The notes below the pieces were generated by a model. That model was not told the origin of the DNA and did no database searches. It was given only the letters and a program-made list of their open reading frames with translations. From Desulfurispora thermophila DSM 16022 (GTDB taxonomy: Bacteria; Bacillota; Desulfotomaculia; Desulfotomaculales; Desulfurisporaceae), in NCBI RefSeq assembly GCF_000376385.1, contig NZ_AQWN01000001.1:166762-230761 (forward strand): a DNA stretch of 64,000 nucleotides. Reading direction: 5' to 3'. Every line of letters begins with the position of its first letter. The stretch's first letter is position 1. Both the position numbers and the translations under genes were made by a program. This document shows positions 16,807 to 24,622 of the stretch, piece by piece.

Positions 16807-16838
16807 AACCTCTCCCGGAGATGGGGGAGGTTTTTATT
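16807..16838 (+). terminator. Terminator after the SLH gene
   Basis: The stem aacctctccc/gggggaggtt is followed by tttattt. Confidence 0.85.
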
Positions 16839-17045
16839 TGTATTGGCACTGTGACTTGTTGGTGGGACAGTTGGGGTAAAGTAAATTTTTATAAAATTTA
16901 TAAAATTATTGATTTTTTAAAAATATGACTGTATATTTATCACAAAATTACTAAATTGTTTGTATAATTCTCCTTCTATTTTTTAGATATTTTTAGATAT
17001 AAATTTCTGAATAATTAAAATTTTATCATAGAGAGGGAGGTGTAT

Positions 17046-17069
17046 ATGGAGGTATACATTGAGCCGTAA
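17046..17069 (+). CDS. Possible 7-codon leader peptide
   Basis: ATG 17046 begins MEVYIEP and stops at TAA, with the strong site gggaggtg 5-6 bases upstream. It sits in the AT-rich leader of the SCP2 lipoprotein gene. It may be a translated leader, or just a chance ATG after a purine-rich stretch. Confidence 0.3.
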   Translation: MEVYIEP

Positions 17070-17116
17070 TTTAATCTAATTATTCTACTAACTTATTGAG
17101 GGAGGTCGGTTTACAC

Positions 17117-17827
17117 GTGAAGAAAAAAACTTGGCTGCTGGCATTGGTGGTTTGTTTGGCCCTGGCCGTCGCTCTAACAGGCTGTGGTAACAAACAGGCC
17201 GGTGAGCAGAAGAGCACAGCCTCAACTGAACAGGCAACCGGACAAAGTACGGGCCAACCGGCGGAAAATGCGTCCCAGCAACCGTCCACACAGAGCACTG
17301 CACCGGCACAGGAACAAAACGCCGGCCAGCCTGCTACTCAGCAGCAAGCCGCTCAGCCGGCTGAGCAGGGGGCTACCGGTAAGACCGCCGGTAACAACCA
17401 GCCCGCTGCTTCTACAACCAAGCCGCAAAGTAGCCAGCCCGCGGCCAAGCCGGCCAAACCGGCCCAGCAACCCGCGGCAAAGCCAGCAGCACAAAAGACA
17501 CCTTTTGAAGATTATCTTTACAGCATGCCGGTTCGTTTCCTGCCCGACGTGGCCAAGGGTGTTACTGCAGTATATCAGTTCAACCTTACTGATGGTAGCA
17601 AGGGCAAGTACTATGCCATCATTAAAGACGGCAAATGCACCGTGGGCAAGGGGGATGCTCCCGCCACCCCCACACTGGTGATCAACACTGGAGAGCAACT
17701 CTGGCTGGACATGGCTACGGGCAAAGTGAATGGCACGCTAGCTTACTTGAAAAAGCAGTTCACCATTCAGGGCAGCACAGATGACCTGCAGGAAATGAAA
17801 AAATATTTTAAACCCTATGGTGGCTAA
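17117..17827 (+). CDS. Lipoprotein with low-complexity linker and SCP2-like domain
   Basis: This exported lipoprotein of 236 residues has a signal peptide KKKTWLLALVVCLALAVALTGC with lipobox LTGC, a linker of about 110 residues very rich in Ala, Gln, Pro and Thr, and a C-terminal domain of about 105 residues starting TPFEDYLYSMPVRF. That domain resembles sterol carrier protein 2 folds (FNLTDGSKGKYYAIIKDGKC, then TLVINTGEQLWLDMATGKVNG). SCP2 domains bind lipids or acyl chains; an extracytoplasmic one is unusual. GTG 17117 was chosen because ggaggtc lies upstream. The next gene ends with a homologous domain, so the two probably work together. Confidence 0.78.
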   Translation: MKKKTWLLALVVCLALAVALTGCGNKQAGEQKSTASTEQATGQSTGQPAENASQQPSTQSTAPAQEQNAGQPATQQQAAQPAEQGATGKTAGNNQPAASTTKPQSSQPAAKPAKPAQQPAAKPAAQKTPFEDYLYSMPVRFLPDVAKGVTAVYQFNLTDGSKGKYYAIIKDGKCTVGKGDAPATPTLVINTGEQLWLDMATGKVNGTLAYLKKQFTIQGSTDDLQEMKKYFKPYGG

Positions 17828-17915
17828 AAACGTGGATTAGTTAATTTGTATTATTGTGTTTATCTTGTGCTTATGGTGAAAAACCGCCAAATGGAAAAAC
17901 AGGAGGTTGGATATT

Positions 17916-18752
17916 TTGAGCAGAAAGTTATTATTGGTGGCTGTTGCTCTGGTTGTCTTGACGTTGTTGGCCGGTGCGGCCATTGCTGCGCCAGCAGACC
18001 AGAAAAGCCCCGTGGTCAAGTTTGCCGGACAGGAAATGAAGTTTGATGTGCCACCCGTGATTGAAAACGGCCGCACGCTGGTACCGCTGCGGGCCATTTT
18101 TGAAGCCCTGGGGGCAAAGGTGGAATGGGAGGAAGCTACCCAGACCGTTACGGCTACTAAAGACGATATTAAGATTATGCTGACCATTGGTAGCAATAAA
18201 GCCAATAAGAACGGTCAGGAGGTTTTACTGGACGTGCCGGCCAAAAAGGTGAACAACCGCACTCTGGTGCCGCTGCGTTTTGTCAGCGAAGCTCTGGGGG
18301 CAAAAGTGGGTTGGGACGCGGCTACCTTTACTGTGAGCATTGAACCGCCTGCGGTTGCCACCCAACCGGCCACTCCTCCTCAACAACCCGCCACTCCGGC
18401 GGCAGGGGACAAACCGGTTGCCCAGACCCCCTTTGAGGAATATTTGAACACTCTGCCCTATAATGCCGAAGTGATCAAGAACGTGGATTCCAAGGCCCAG
18501 TTTATACTCAATGGCGATCAGGGTGGTAAATACGTTGTGCACATTAACAAGGGCAAGATCACCTGGATCCGGGGCGAGAGCAAAGATGTTGCCGCGACTA
18601 TAATCACTACTGCCCAGATCTGGTTGGACGCCGCGGCGCGGAAGATAGATCCCACCTCGGCGATTATGGAAGGTAAAATAGTGATCACCCCTGAAGATGC
18701 TCTGGGTACTTTTGCCGGCCTTGCCGATGCTTTTATCGCGCCCCGGAAGTAA
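17916..18752 (+). CDS. Secreted copper-amine-oxidase-N-like / SCP2-like protein
   Basis: This protein of 278 residues has a signal peptide (SRKLLLVAVALVVLTLLAGAAIAA), two stalk repeats of the copper amine oxidase N-terminal type (GRTLVPLRAIFEALGAKVEW and NRTLVPLRFVSEALGAKVGW), a Pro/Ala-rich linker, and a C-terminal SCP2-like domain (TPFEEYLNTLPYNAE, GGKYVVHINKGKITW, ATIITTAQIWLDAAARKID). The stalk modules are common in wall-associated proteins of Clostridia and carry no oxidase activity. TTG 17916 is 9 bases after aggagg. It shares its last domain with the preceding lipoprotein, so tandem duplication is likely. Confidence 0.8.
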   Translation: MSRKLLLVAVALVVLTLLAGAAIAAPADQKSPVVKFAGQEMKFDVPPVIENGRTLVPLRAIFEALGAKVEWEEATQTVTATKDDIKIMLTIGSNKANKNGQEVLLDVPAKKVNNRTLVPLRFVSEALGAKVGWDAATFTVSIEPPAVATQPATPPQQPATPAAGDKPVAQTPFEEYLNTLPYNAEVIKNVDSKAQFILNGDQGGKYVVHINKGKITWIRGESKDVAATIITTAQIWLDAAARKIDPTSAIMEGKIVITPEDALGTFAGLADAFIAPRK

Positions 18753-18790
18753 TTTTGAGCATACCTGGTAATTATTGCTACAGCGTAAAC

Positions 18791-19004
18791 TTGCGGCTGT
18801 GCCTTTCCTGAGCGAGCCCGTCTGGAGTACCGGTTGCAGCACCCGGCGAGGGCGCGGTAGCGGGGCGGGAGGCGCGGACAGGATGTCCGCGCCAGCCCTA
18901 GCTTTCGACAGGATGTTGAATCAGGGGCGACCCGGCCCGCCCGCGATCGAGCCGCTGGTGCTGCCAGGTACGAAATTCGGGCGAGCGAAGGATGCACACC
19001 CGCA
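18791..19004 (+). repeat. Interspersed inverted-repeat element, copy 2
   Basis: This second full copy (214 bp) has the same orientation as copy 1. Termini are ttgcggctgtgc and gcacacccgcaa (12 bp, one mismatch). The core blocks are shared: gagcccgtctggagtaccgg, the ggcgcggac/gtccgcgcc hairpin (here with one changed base, gatgtccgcgcc) and gacaggatgttgaatcaggg. It follows the stop of the SCP2 gene by about 40 bases. Confidence 0.75.
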
Positions 19005-19040
19005 ATTATAAAGTTAAAAATAAGCTGTAGTATTATCTAT

Positions 19041-19080
19041 GCCAGCCGGAAAATCAGGTTATTTTTTGGCTGGCTTTTTT
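19041..19080. terminator. Terminator downstream of repeat copy 2
   Basis: gccagcc/ggctggc with a 20-base loop is followed by six T on the plus strand. It ends the SCP2 transcript; the convergent sfsA may use the same stem. Confidence 0.75.
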
Positions 19081-19091
19081 CTCTATGACTG

Positions 19092-19790
19092 CTAGAGCAA
19101 AACGGGGATCTCATGCTCCAGAGTAACTGCTTCCCGGGTTACCCGGCAGCGGTAGGCCAGCACTTTTACACCACTTGCTGCGGCTTGTTGTAATGCTTTG
19201 GCAAAGGCCGAATCCTGCCGGTGGTTGGGGGAGAAGCAGCTGGCGTCTTCCCGCTGGGCCACAAAGATGATAGCTCCCTGCAGCCCTTTCCGGCGGGCGG
19301 TTGCCAGTTCCACCAGGTGCCTTGTTCCTCTTGGTGTTGGGGCATCGGGGAAAAGAGCCACTCCCTTATCCACCAGTGTTACCGATTTCACTTCCAGCAA
19401 GCACTCGCCCGGCGGACCGCTCAAATGAAAGTCGAAGCGGCTGTGGCCCCAGGAAAATTCGGCTTGTACCCTGGGGTAGGGGGAAAAGGCCGGCAATGCT
19501 TCTGCCATCAGTGCCCGGCCCACCAGCCGGTTGGGTAGGGTGGCGTCCACTGATACCAGGATACCCTCATGTTCCACCAGCAGCAGGCGGTAGGTGGTTT
19601 TATGGCCCTCTCCCGGGTGGCGGCTTACCCAGATCCGGCGACCGCCTACCAGCAGCTCCGCCATGCGCCCGGAGCTAGGCACATGGGCCAGTTCGTGGTT
19701 CTCACTTATCATTATCTCTGCTACAAAACGGTTCAAACGGCGAACCAAGGTGGCTTCTATCAGCTGTGGCATTTGTATGTGGTACAGCAT
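19092..19790 (-). CDS. sfsA: SfsA family protein (sugar fermentation stimulation protein)
   Basis: This protein of about 232 residues has the SfsA landmarks FVAEI, AHVPSSGRMAELL, FSWGHSRFDFHL, LLEVKSVTLVDKGVALFPDAPTPRGTRHL and a C-terminal YRCRVT. The family is described as DNA-binding or nuclease-like (EVKS resembles PD-(D/E)XK nucleases); its exact role is unsettled. ATG 19790 gives family length and has ggagag 10 bases upstream; a further ATG at 19772 is possible. Its promoter overlaps that of tRNA-Leu face to face. Confidence 0.92.
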   Translation of the reverse strand: MLYHIQMPQLIEATLVRRLNRFVAEIMISENHELAHVPSSGRMAELLVGGRRIWVSRHPGEGHKTTYRLLLVEHEGILVSVDATLPNRLVGRALMAEALPAFSPYPRVQAEFSWGHSRFDFHLSGPPGECLLEVKSVTLVDKGVALFPDAPTPRGTRHLVELATARRKGLQGAIIFVAQREDASCFSPNHRQDSAFAKALQQAAASGVKVLAYRCRVTREAVTLEHEIPVLL

Positions 19791-19830
19791 GTAGGATGTA
19801 CTCTCCATCTCATTTGGAACAAATATTTGC

Positions 19831-19860
19831 TTGCAATATGAAAGTACGGTGTAATATAAT
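19831..19860 (+). promoter_or_regulatory. Promoter of tRNA-Leu
   Basis: TTGCAA (19831-19836) and TATAAT (19855-19860) are 18 bases apart; tRNA-Leu starts 47 bases later. Confidence 0.72.
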
Positions 19861-19884
19861 ACTATATGCTTGCATCTTTTGCAA
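19856..19884 (-). promoter_or_regulatory. Promoter of sfsA, overlapping the tRNA-Leu promoter
   Basis: On the minus strand TTGCAA (19884-19879), 17 bases and TATTAT (19861-19856). Its -10 shares five bases with the -10 of the opposing tRNA promoter. Confidence 0.6.
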
Positions 19885-19906
19885 AGCAAATGTCTCGATT
19901 TTTCGG

Positions 19907-19991
19907 GCGGGCGTGGCGGAATGGCAGACGCGCTGGACTTAGGATCCAGTGGGGCACACCCGTGTGGGTTCAAATCCCACCGCCCGCACCA
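19907..19991 (+). tRNA. tRNA-Leu (anticodon UAG)
   Basis: Acceptor gcgggcg/cgcccgc, long variable arm typical of class II tRNA, anticodon loop cttagga (TAG), T-loop gttcaaatc, and an encoded CCA end. Confidence 0.96.
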
Positions 19992-20002
19992 GATAGGTTG
20001 AT

Positions 20003-20032
20003 AGGCCAGGGCTAATCTGCCCTGGCCTTTTA
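20003..20032. terminator. Terminator after tRNA-Leu
   Basis: The 10-bp stem aggccagggc/gccctggcct with loop taatct is followed by tttta. It overlaps the 3' end of the convergent hypothetical gene. Confidence 0.8.
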
Positions 20033-20359
20033 GATTTCCTTCAGGACCGTATCAGTAAATTTCAGTTCCTCCAACGCTGCTTCCGCTTCTGTTTCACTTA
20101 AGTGGTCACCCAGGATTTCCCGGGCGGTCAGGTAAACTGTGGTCAAATGGGGAAACTTTTCCGGGTTTTTGATGAAAACGTAGTAATGAGCAGCTTCGTC
20201 CAGCACAAAGACGGGCTGCTCGTTTATTTTCACCACCAGGCCGTTTTTGCCCGGGGCCAGGTATTTGAACACCCGGTGCAGGTCGCCGTAATTAAGGCAG
20301 GGCTTTTTATTGAAACTGTTCAAATCAGATACTTGCAAAGCGGGGTACTTTTTAGCCAT
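20030..20359 (-). CDS. Hypothetical protein
   Basis: A protein of 109 residues, soluble, with no motif that I recognise. Its middle (GKNGLVVKINEQPVFVLDEAAHYYVFIK) looks like a small beta-rich domain and the C terminus is an acidic helix (SETEAEAALEEL). ATG 20359 is preferred over GTG 20368, which lies within the site gagaggtg. It sits between tRNA-Leu and the molybdopterin oxidoreductase. Confidence 0.7.
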   Translation of the reverse strand: MAKKYPALQVSDLNSFNKKPCLNYGDLHRVFKYLAPGKNGLVVKINEQPVFVLDEAAHYYVFIKNPEKFPHLTTVYLTAREILGDHLSETEAEAALEELKFTDTVLKEI

Positions 20360-20436
20360 TGTGGTCACCTCTCGCTGGAACTGAATTATTTAGCTGCTGT
20401 TGCAAGAGCGGCAGGAATTAAGTTAACTCACCAATG

Positions 20437-22449
20437 TTAACTCGACGGCTTGATTACCTGGCAGCGACAGTCGTAGTGCGGAGTACCCAGCCCCATGTCC
20501 GGAATGCGGGCGCAGGTAAGGGCGTTTACACATCCGCCGGGACTGTGCCAGTTGCCCGAGTGCATGAAGACCGTATCGGGGCGCACTTTTTCCGTCAGGC
20601 AGGCCGTAGCGTTAATCTTTCCCCGCGGTGAGGTCACCAGGACAGTATCACCCTGGGCAATGCCGCGCTCAGCGGCCGCCTGCGGGTGGATAAACAGACC
20701 GGGCGGTTTTTCCGGCGGGTTGTCTTCGCTGTCCAGGTTGTAAAACTGGGAGTGCAGAAAATCCCGGTGGTGGGGAGTGATAAAATGCAGCGGATAGAAA
20801 CGCGCCAGGTCGGGCTGTCGCTCTATGCTTTCCGCCGCGGGCTCGAAAACAGGTAAAGGGTTAACCCCGTCCCGGACCGCAGCCTCGCTGTAAAACTCAA
20901 ACTTGCCGCTGGGTGTGGCGAACCGCCCGTCCGCCCAGGGTACGTCTTCCGCCAGAGGGTGGCGCAGCGGGCCGGCGGCCAGACTGTCCAGGGTAAAGCC
21001 GTGCTTTTGGGCCGGCTCCAGCAATGTTTCCAGCCATTGCCTGGCCGTGCGCCGGGGGAAGTTATCCAGTTGCATTTGGGCAGCGAGTTCGCTGAAAATC
21101 AACCAGTCCGGTTTGCACTTACCCAGCGGCGCGACGGCCAGCCGGGCGTAGTTCAGATAGGGGTTCCAGGAGCAGCAAAAAAGATCCTCCTCTTCCAGGA
21201 AAGTGGTGCAGGGCAGCACATAGTGGGCCAGGCGGGCCGTGTCGGTGAGGAAAAAGTCGTTCACCACCAGTAATTCCAGTTCGGCAAAAGCTTTTTGCGC
21301 CAGCGCCGTGTCCGGCAGCTGGGTGAGCGGGTTGGAGCGGGTAACAAAGGCCGCTTTGATTGGCGGGTTTGAAGCCTCCAGTATGGCCTGGGCCAGCACG
21401 GGCCAGGGCAGAAAGCGGATGCTGGCCGGTGCTTCCGGACAGGTGATATCGGCAAAAAAGTTTTTCCAGTACTGGTTGGCATAATTCACCCCGCCTCCCG
21501 GCCGGCCAATCTGGCCGGTGAGGGCGGCCAGGGCGTCAATGGCCCGGATGGTCTGTCCCCCGTTGGCATACCGCTGCAGACCGTAACCCAACAAAATGGC
21601 TGCTGGCTTTTGGCCGGCGTACAGGAGGGCCAGATGGCGAATTTCTGCTTCGGTTAGACCGCATAGCCGGGCTGTGTGGTGAGGCGTGAACTGAGCGACC
21701 AGTTCCCGGTAGGCGCTGAAACCGTGAGTGTACCGGTCGATAAAATGCTGGTCGTGCAGATTTTCCTGCAGAATGATGTGGGCCAGCCCCAGCGCCAGCG
21801 CGCCATCCGTACCCGGCCGGGGAGCAACATGGATGTCGCCGCTCCGGTAGCTGGCGGTTTGGATGGGATTTACATGCACAACGCGGGCGCCCCGCTCCCG
21901 GGCTTGCTTTAAGTACGGCAGGAGATGAATGTGGGTGCTGGCCGGGTCCCGGCCCCAGAGAACTATGGTCCGGGAGTTTAATATGTCATGCCAGGCGTGG
22001 GCCTTTAAAGCGCCGAAGTCGTAAAGCTGGGCCTGGTAACCGCTGCCCCAGCACAGGCTGCCCTGGGGCATACTGCAGCCGCCCAGCAGGCGGAAAAAGC
22101 GCATTTCCAGCTTGTGCAACAGGCCCTCGGAGCCGCCGCCGGCGTGGTACAAAATGCTTTGCGGGCCGTAACGGGCCAGTATTTCTTGCAGCCTGTTGCT
22201 GATCTCCCGGTAGGCCTGTGGCCAGTCGATGGTCTGCCAGTCGTCCGGTGTGCGTTTCAGGGGGCTGAGCAGGCGCTGTTTGCTGTACAGGCGGGTCAGA
22301 TGCTTCCGGGCTTTGCCGCAGACCAGTCCGCGGGTCAGGGGGTGGTCCGGGTCGCCCTTGATATCAACTACCCGGCCGTTTTCCACTGTAGCCAGCAAAC
22401 CGCAGTGGGCGAAACAGTCCAGCGGGCAGCATGTTTTCACATCCGGCAT
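20437..22449 (-). CDS. Molybdopterin oxidoreductase (DMSO reductase superfamily)
   Basis: This single-chain molybdenum or tungsten bis-MGD enzyme has 670 residues. The N-terminal [4Fe-4S] motif CPLDCFAHC...GLVCGKA at about 8-45 is followed by the molybdopterin domains (WGRDPASTHIHLLPYLKQARERGARVVHVNP, PGTDGALALGLAHIILQ, GRPGGGVNYANQ) and the C-terminal MGD-binding domain (FIHPQAAAERGIAQGDTVLVTSPRG). No signal peptide or twin-arginine motif is visible, so it is cytoplasmic. No neighbouring Fe-S or membrane subunit is present, unlike formate or polysulfide reductases. The substrate cannot be predicted. The start follows gaggtgag. Confidence 0.9.
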   Translation of the reverse strand: MPDVKTCCPLDCFAHCGLLATVENGRVVDIKGDPDHPLTRGLVCGKARKHLTRLYSKQRLLSPLKRTPDDWQTIDWPQAYREISNRLQEILARYGPQSILYHAGGGSEGLLHKLEMRFFRLLGGCSMPQGSLCWGSGYQAQLYDFGALKAHAWHDILNSRTIVLWGRDPASTHIHLLPYLKQARERGARVVHVNPIQTASYRSGDIHVAPRPGTDGALALGLAHIILQENLHDQHFIDRYTHGFSAYRELVAQFTPHHTARLCGLTEAEIRHLALLYAGQKPAAILLGYGLQRYANGGQTIRAIDALAALTGQIGRPGGGVNYANQYWKNFFADITCPEAPASIRFLPWPVLAQAILEASNPPIKAAFVTRSNPLTQLPDTALAQKAFAELELLVVNDFFLTDTARLAHYVLPCTTFLEEEDLFCCSWNPYLNYARLAVAPLGKCKPDWLIFSELAAQMQLDNFPRRTARQWLETLLEPAQKHGFTLDSLAAGPLRHPLAEDVPWADGRFATPSGKFEFYSEAAVRDGVNPLPVFEPAAESIERQPDLARFYPLHFITPHHRDFLHSQFYNLDSEDNPPEKPPGLFIHPQAAAERGIAQGDTVLVTSPRGKINATACLTEKVRPDTVFMHSGNWHSPGGCVNALTCARIPDMGLGTPHYDCRCQVIKPSS

Positions 22450-22559
22450 GTTCTCACCTCATTTGTTTAACATATATCATAGCAGAATTTGCCGCACCTG
22501 GACAGGGGAGGGCCGGATTTGTCTTTTCTGTCACGTCGGAGCGGGAGCAGGTCATGATA

Positions 22560-22600
22560 CAAAAAAACAGCGAGGATGCTTTAAACAGCATCCTCGCTGC
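22560..22600 (-). terminator. Terminator of the tRNA operon
   Basis: On the minus strand a 12-13 bp perfect stem (agcgaggatgct/agcatcctcgct) is followed by gttttttt, directly after tRNA-Lys. Confidence 0.92.
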
Positions 22601-22676
22601 TGGTGAGCCATGGTGGACTCGAACCACCGACACCCTGATTAAAAGTCAGGTGCTCTACCGACTGAGCTAATGGCCC
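22601..22676 (-). tRNA. tRNA-Lys (anticodon UUU)
   Basis: Acceptor gggccat/atggctc with encoded CCA, D-loop agctcagtcggtagagc, anticodon loop cttttaa and T-arm ggtggttcgagtccacc. Confidence 0.97.
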
Positions 22677-22683
22677 GCAAGTA

Positions 22684-22758
22684 TGGCTGGGGCGGCTGGA
22701 TTCGAACCAACGCATGGCGGGTCCAAAGCCCGCTGCCTTACCGCTTGGCTACGCCCCA
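22684..22758 (-). tRNA. tRNA-Gln (anticodon UUG)
   Basis: Acceptor tggggcg/cgcccca with encoded CCA, anticodon loop ctttgga, T-loop gttcgaatc. Confidence 0.96.
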
Positions 22759-22762
22759 GTGT

Positions 22763-22840
22763 TGGGGTGGGTGATGGGACTTGAACCCACGACCCCCAGA
22801 GCCACAATCTGGTACTCTAACCACCTGAGCTACACCCACC
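22763..22840 (-). tRNA. tRNA-His (anticodon GUG)
   Basis: Acceptor gtgggtg/cacccac with an encoded extra 5' G opposite C73, encoded CCA, anticodon loop ttgtggc. Confidence 0.96.
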
Positions 22841-22882
22841 ATGTGCTGCAGGCTGTTTCCTCCTCGCCTGTCAGCAAAGACA

Positions 22883-22911
22883 ATTCTAGCACCGGAAAAT
22901 ATAAAAGTCAA
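22883..22911 (-). promoter_or_regulatory. Promoter of the tRNA His-Gln-Lys operon
   Basis: On the minus strand TTGACT (22911-22906), 17 bases and TAGAAT (22888-22883); the start would lie about 35 bases before tRNA-His. Confidence 0.85.
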
Positions 22912-22940
22912 GGGGTAATTGCGGATATTTTATATGAAAG

Positions 22941-24386
22941 CTATTCCTCAAAAGGTAATCCCAGCTTGATGCACATTTCTGCCCGCCCCAGCTGGCGGCC
23001 CAGGTACAGGGCGTGGTTGATGTCGGAGACCGCGCCGTCCCGGTAGAGCATGTGCTGCAGCTTTTCCGCCTGGCGTGCCCGGTATTCCTGCAGCATGACG
23101 CTGCCGTGCCAGTGTTGCAGAACAATTTCCTCGCCGTCAACCGTGATGCGAAATTCGCCGTTGGGGTCCAGGTTGACGGCAAAACCTTTGCTGCCGGCGA
23201 TGCGCCTGGCCCGGTCGTATTCATTCAAATCTATGCTGATGGAGTGGCTGAAGACCGTGATGGCACCACCGGGCATACCTACAGCCTGGCTGACATAGTC
23301 GCGTATGCCCAGCAGGCCGTAGAAATTTTCCGGCCAGCCGTCCAGCGCGTTGTGGGTGCGGAAAACCGCCGTCAGGGTCAGCTTTTCATCGTAGTAGCGA
23401 AAATAAACCGATACCAGGCAGGGGTGCCCGCCCGCCGTGGCCAGGTCGCGGGCCGAGTCCCACAGGGCGATGTAGCAATGGCGGTCCTGCGGATCACGGC
23501 GTAGCCGCTCAATACACTTCTCCAGTCCGTCCAGGCCGAAGTAGCCGCGCAGGCGGTGGCCGTATGTGTAGCTGGTGTCATCGCCCGGCGGGTCGGCCTG
23601 TAGCAGTTCCCGTTGATAGGCCAGGAACTTCTCCAGGGAAAAACCATGCCGGGCAAGCAAAGCGGCGTCTTCCACGGCCGGATTTTCCACCACCACTTTC
23701 ACATTTTGCAGTTCCTGGCGCTGTCCCTTGCGCAATTGAACCGGATGGCCGAAGCGCACCAGGCGGAAGATGAGCTCCTGCCAGGCCGGCAGCATGCTGG
23801 GTGCTACGATGGTGTGCTGGCGCGGGTTGGAAGGGTAATAGCCCACCTGCACTTCAGGCAGGGGTACACGCACCCGGTCGGCTTCTGTGACAGCGGGCCT
23901 GCAGTCCGAAGCAGGCAGGGAAGCAAAAAAGGATTTTAATTTTTGCAGTGATTCCGGTGTGAGCAGGTCTCCGGCGCAGGTGATGCGCGGCGGCCTGGCA
24001 AAATGCTCCGGTGTAAGGCTGTTGTCCAGTACCCGGTTGGTACCGATGATGCGCTTTAAGTCCACGCCCAGGTGCCGGTAATCCTCCAGGCCGCGCTGGA
24101 AGAAGTTTACCAGTTCCTGCTGGGAGCCAGAACGGTCCCGGCCGCAGATCAACAGATAGGAGAGCTGCGGGTTGTAAAGCAGGTTGCGCAGCAGGTGTTT
24201 GAGTCCGTTTCCGTACAAGTTTCCCACCACAGCCACCGGTGATGTGGCGGGGCTTAAGTCGATGCCCGCTTCCTGCATTTTTTTTAGAACAAAATTTTGC
24301 TGGGACCAGAGGGTAACCACGGCCACATAACCCCGCGGGTTGATGATAGTTAACTTGTCAGCAAAATAAAGCGGTATAAACTGCAT
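22941..24386 (-). CDS. Thymidylate synthase-like protein with N-terminal MtrA-like domain
   Basis: About 481 residues. Residues 35-150 (SPVAVVGNLYGNGLKHLLRN, YLLICGRDRSGSQQELVNFF) resemble the corrinoid-binding methyltransferase MtrA-like family. The middle third is a thymidylate synthase fold with YGHRLRGYFGLDGLEKCI, the probable catalytic Cys in GHPCLVSVYF and an RTHNALDGWPENFYG segment aligning with the RSxD...N substrate-binding region. The C terminus (HWHGSVMLQEY, HALYLGRQLGRAEMCIKLGLPFE) fits DUF4346. The usual Asp of RSxD is Asn here. It probably methylates dUMP or a related nucleotide, perhaps with an unusual C1 donor. ATG 24386 (or 24392) follows gggtgat; a frame extending to 24458 has no good start. 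The gene is convergent with no other gene. Confidence 0.72.
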   Translation of the reverse strand: MQFIPLYFADKLTIINPRGYVAVVTLWSQQNFVLKKMQEAGIDLSPATSPVAVVGNLYGNGLKHLLRNLLYNPQLSYLLICGRDRSGSQQELVNFFQRGLEDYRHLGVDLKRIIGTNRVLDNSLTPEHFARPPRITCAGDLLTPESLQKLKSFFASLPASDCRPAVTEADRVRVPLPEVQVGYYPSNPRQHTIVAPSMLPAWQELIFRLVRFGHPVQLRKGQRQELQNVKVVVENPAVEDAALLARHGFSLEKFLAYQRELLQADPPGDDTSYTYGHRLRGYFGLDGLEKCIERLRRDPQDRHCYIALWDSARDLATAGGHPCLVSVYFRYYDEKLTLTAVFRTHNALDGWPENFYGLLGIRDYVSQAVGMPGGAITVFSHSISIDLNEYDRARRIAGSKGFAVNLDPNGEFRITVDGEEIVLQHWHGSVMLQEYRARQAEKLQHMLYRDGAVSDINHALYLGRQLGRAEMCIKLGLPFEE

Positions 24387-24622
24387 GGGCATCACCCGGC
24401 AAATTTTTGTGCATGACTGTGCTGCCGCTCCGATTATTGCACCAGATAAGTATAGCATACCACAAGCAAAATGCGGAACAGGCAGGTGGTTTTATTAAAA
24501 GAATTTACAAGGCATTTTGCAGCGGCAGATGGTTTATACTTTGCTTACCGGCAAAAAAGTTTGCTTACCGGACAGGCCATGCTCATAAAATATACCAGGG
24601 CGGGGCAAAGGAGTGAGCGCCA

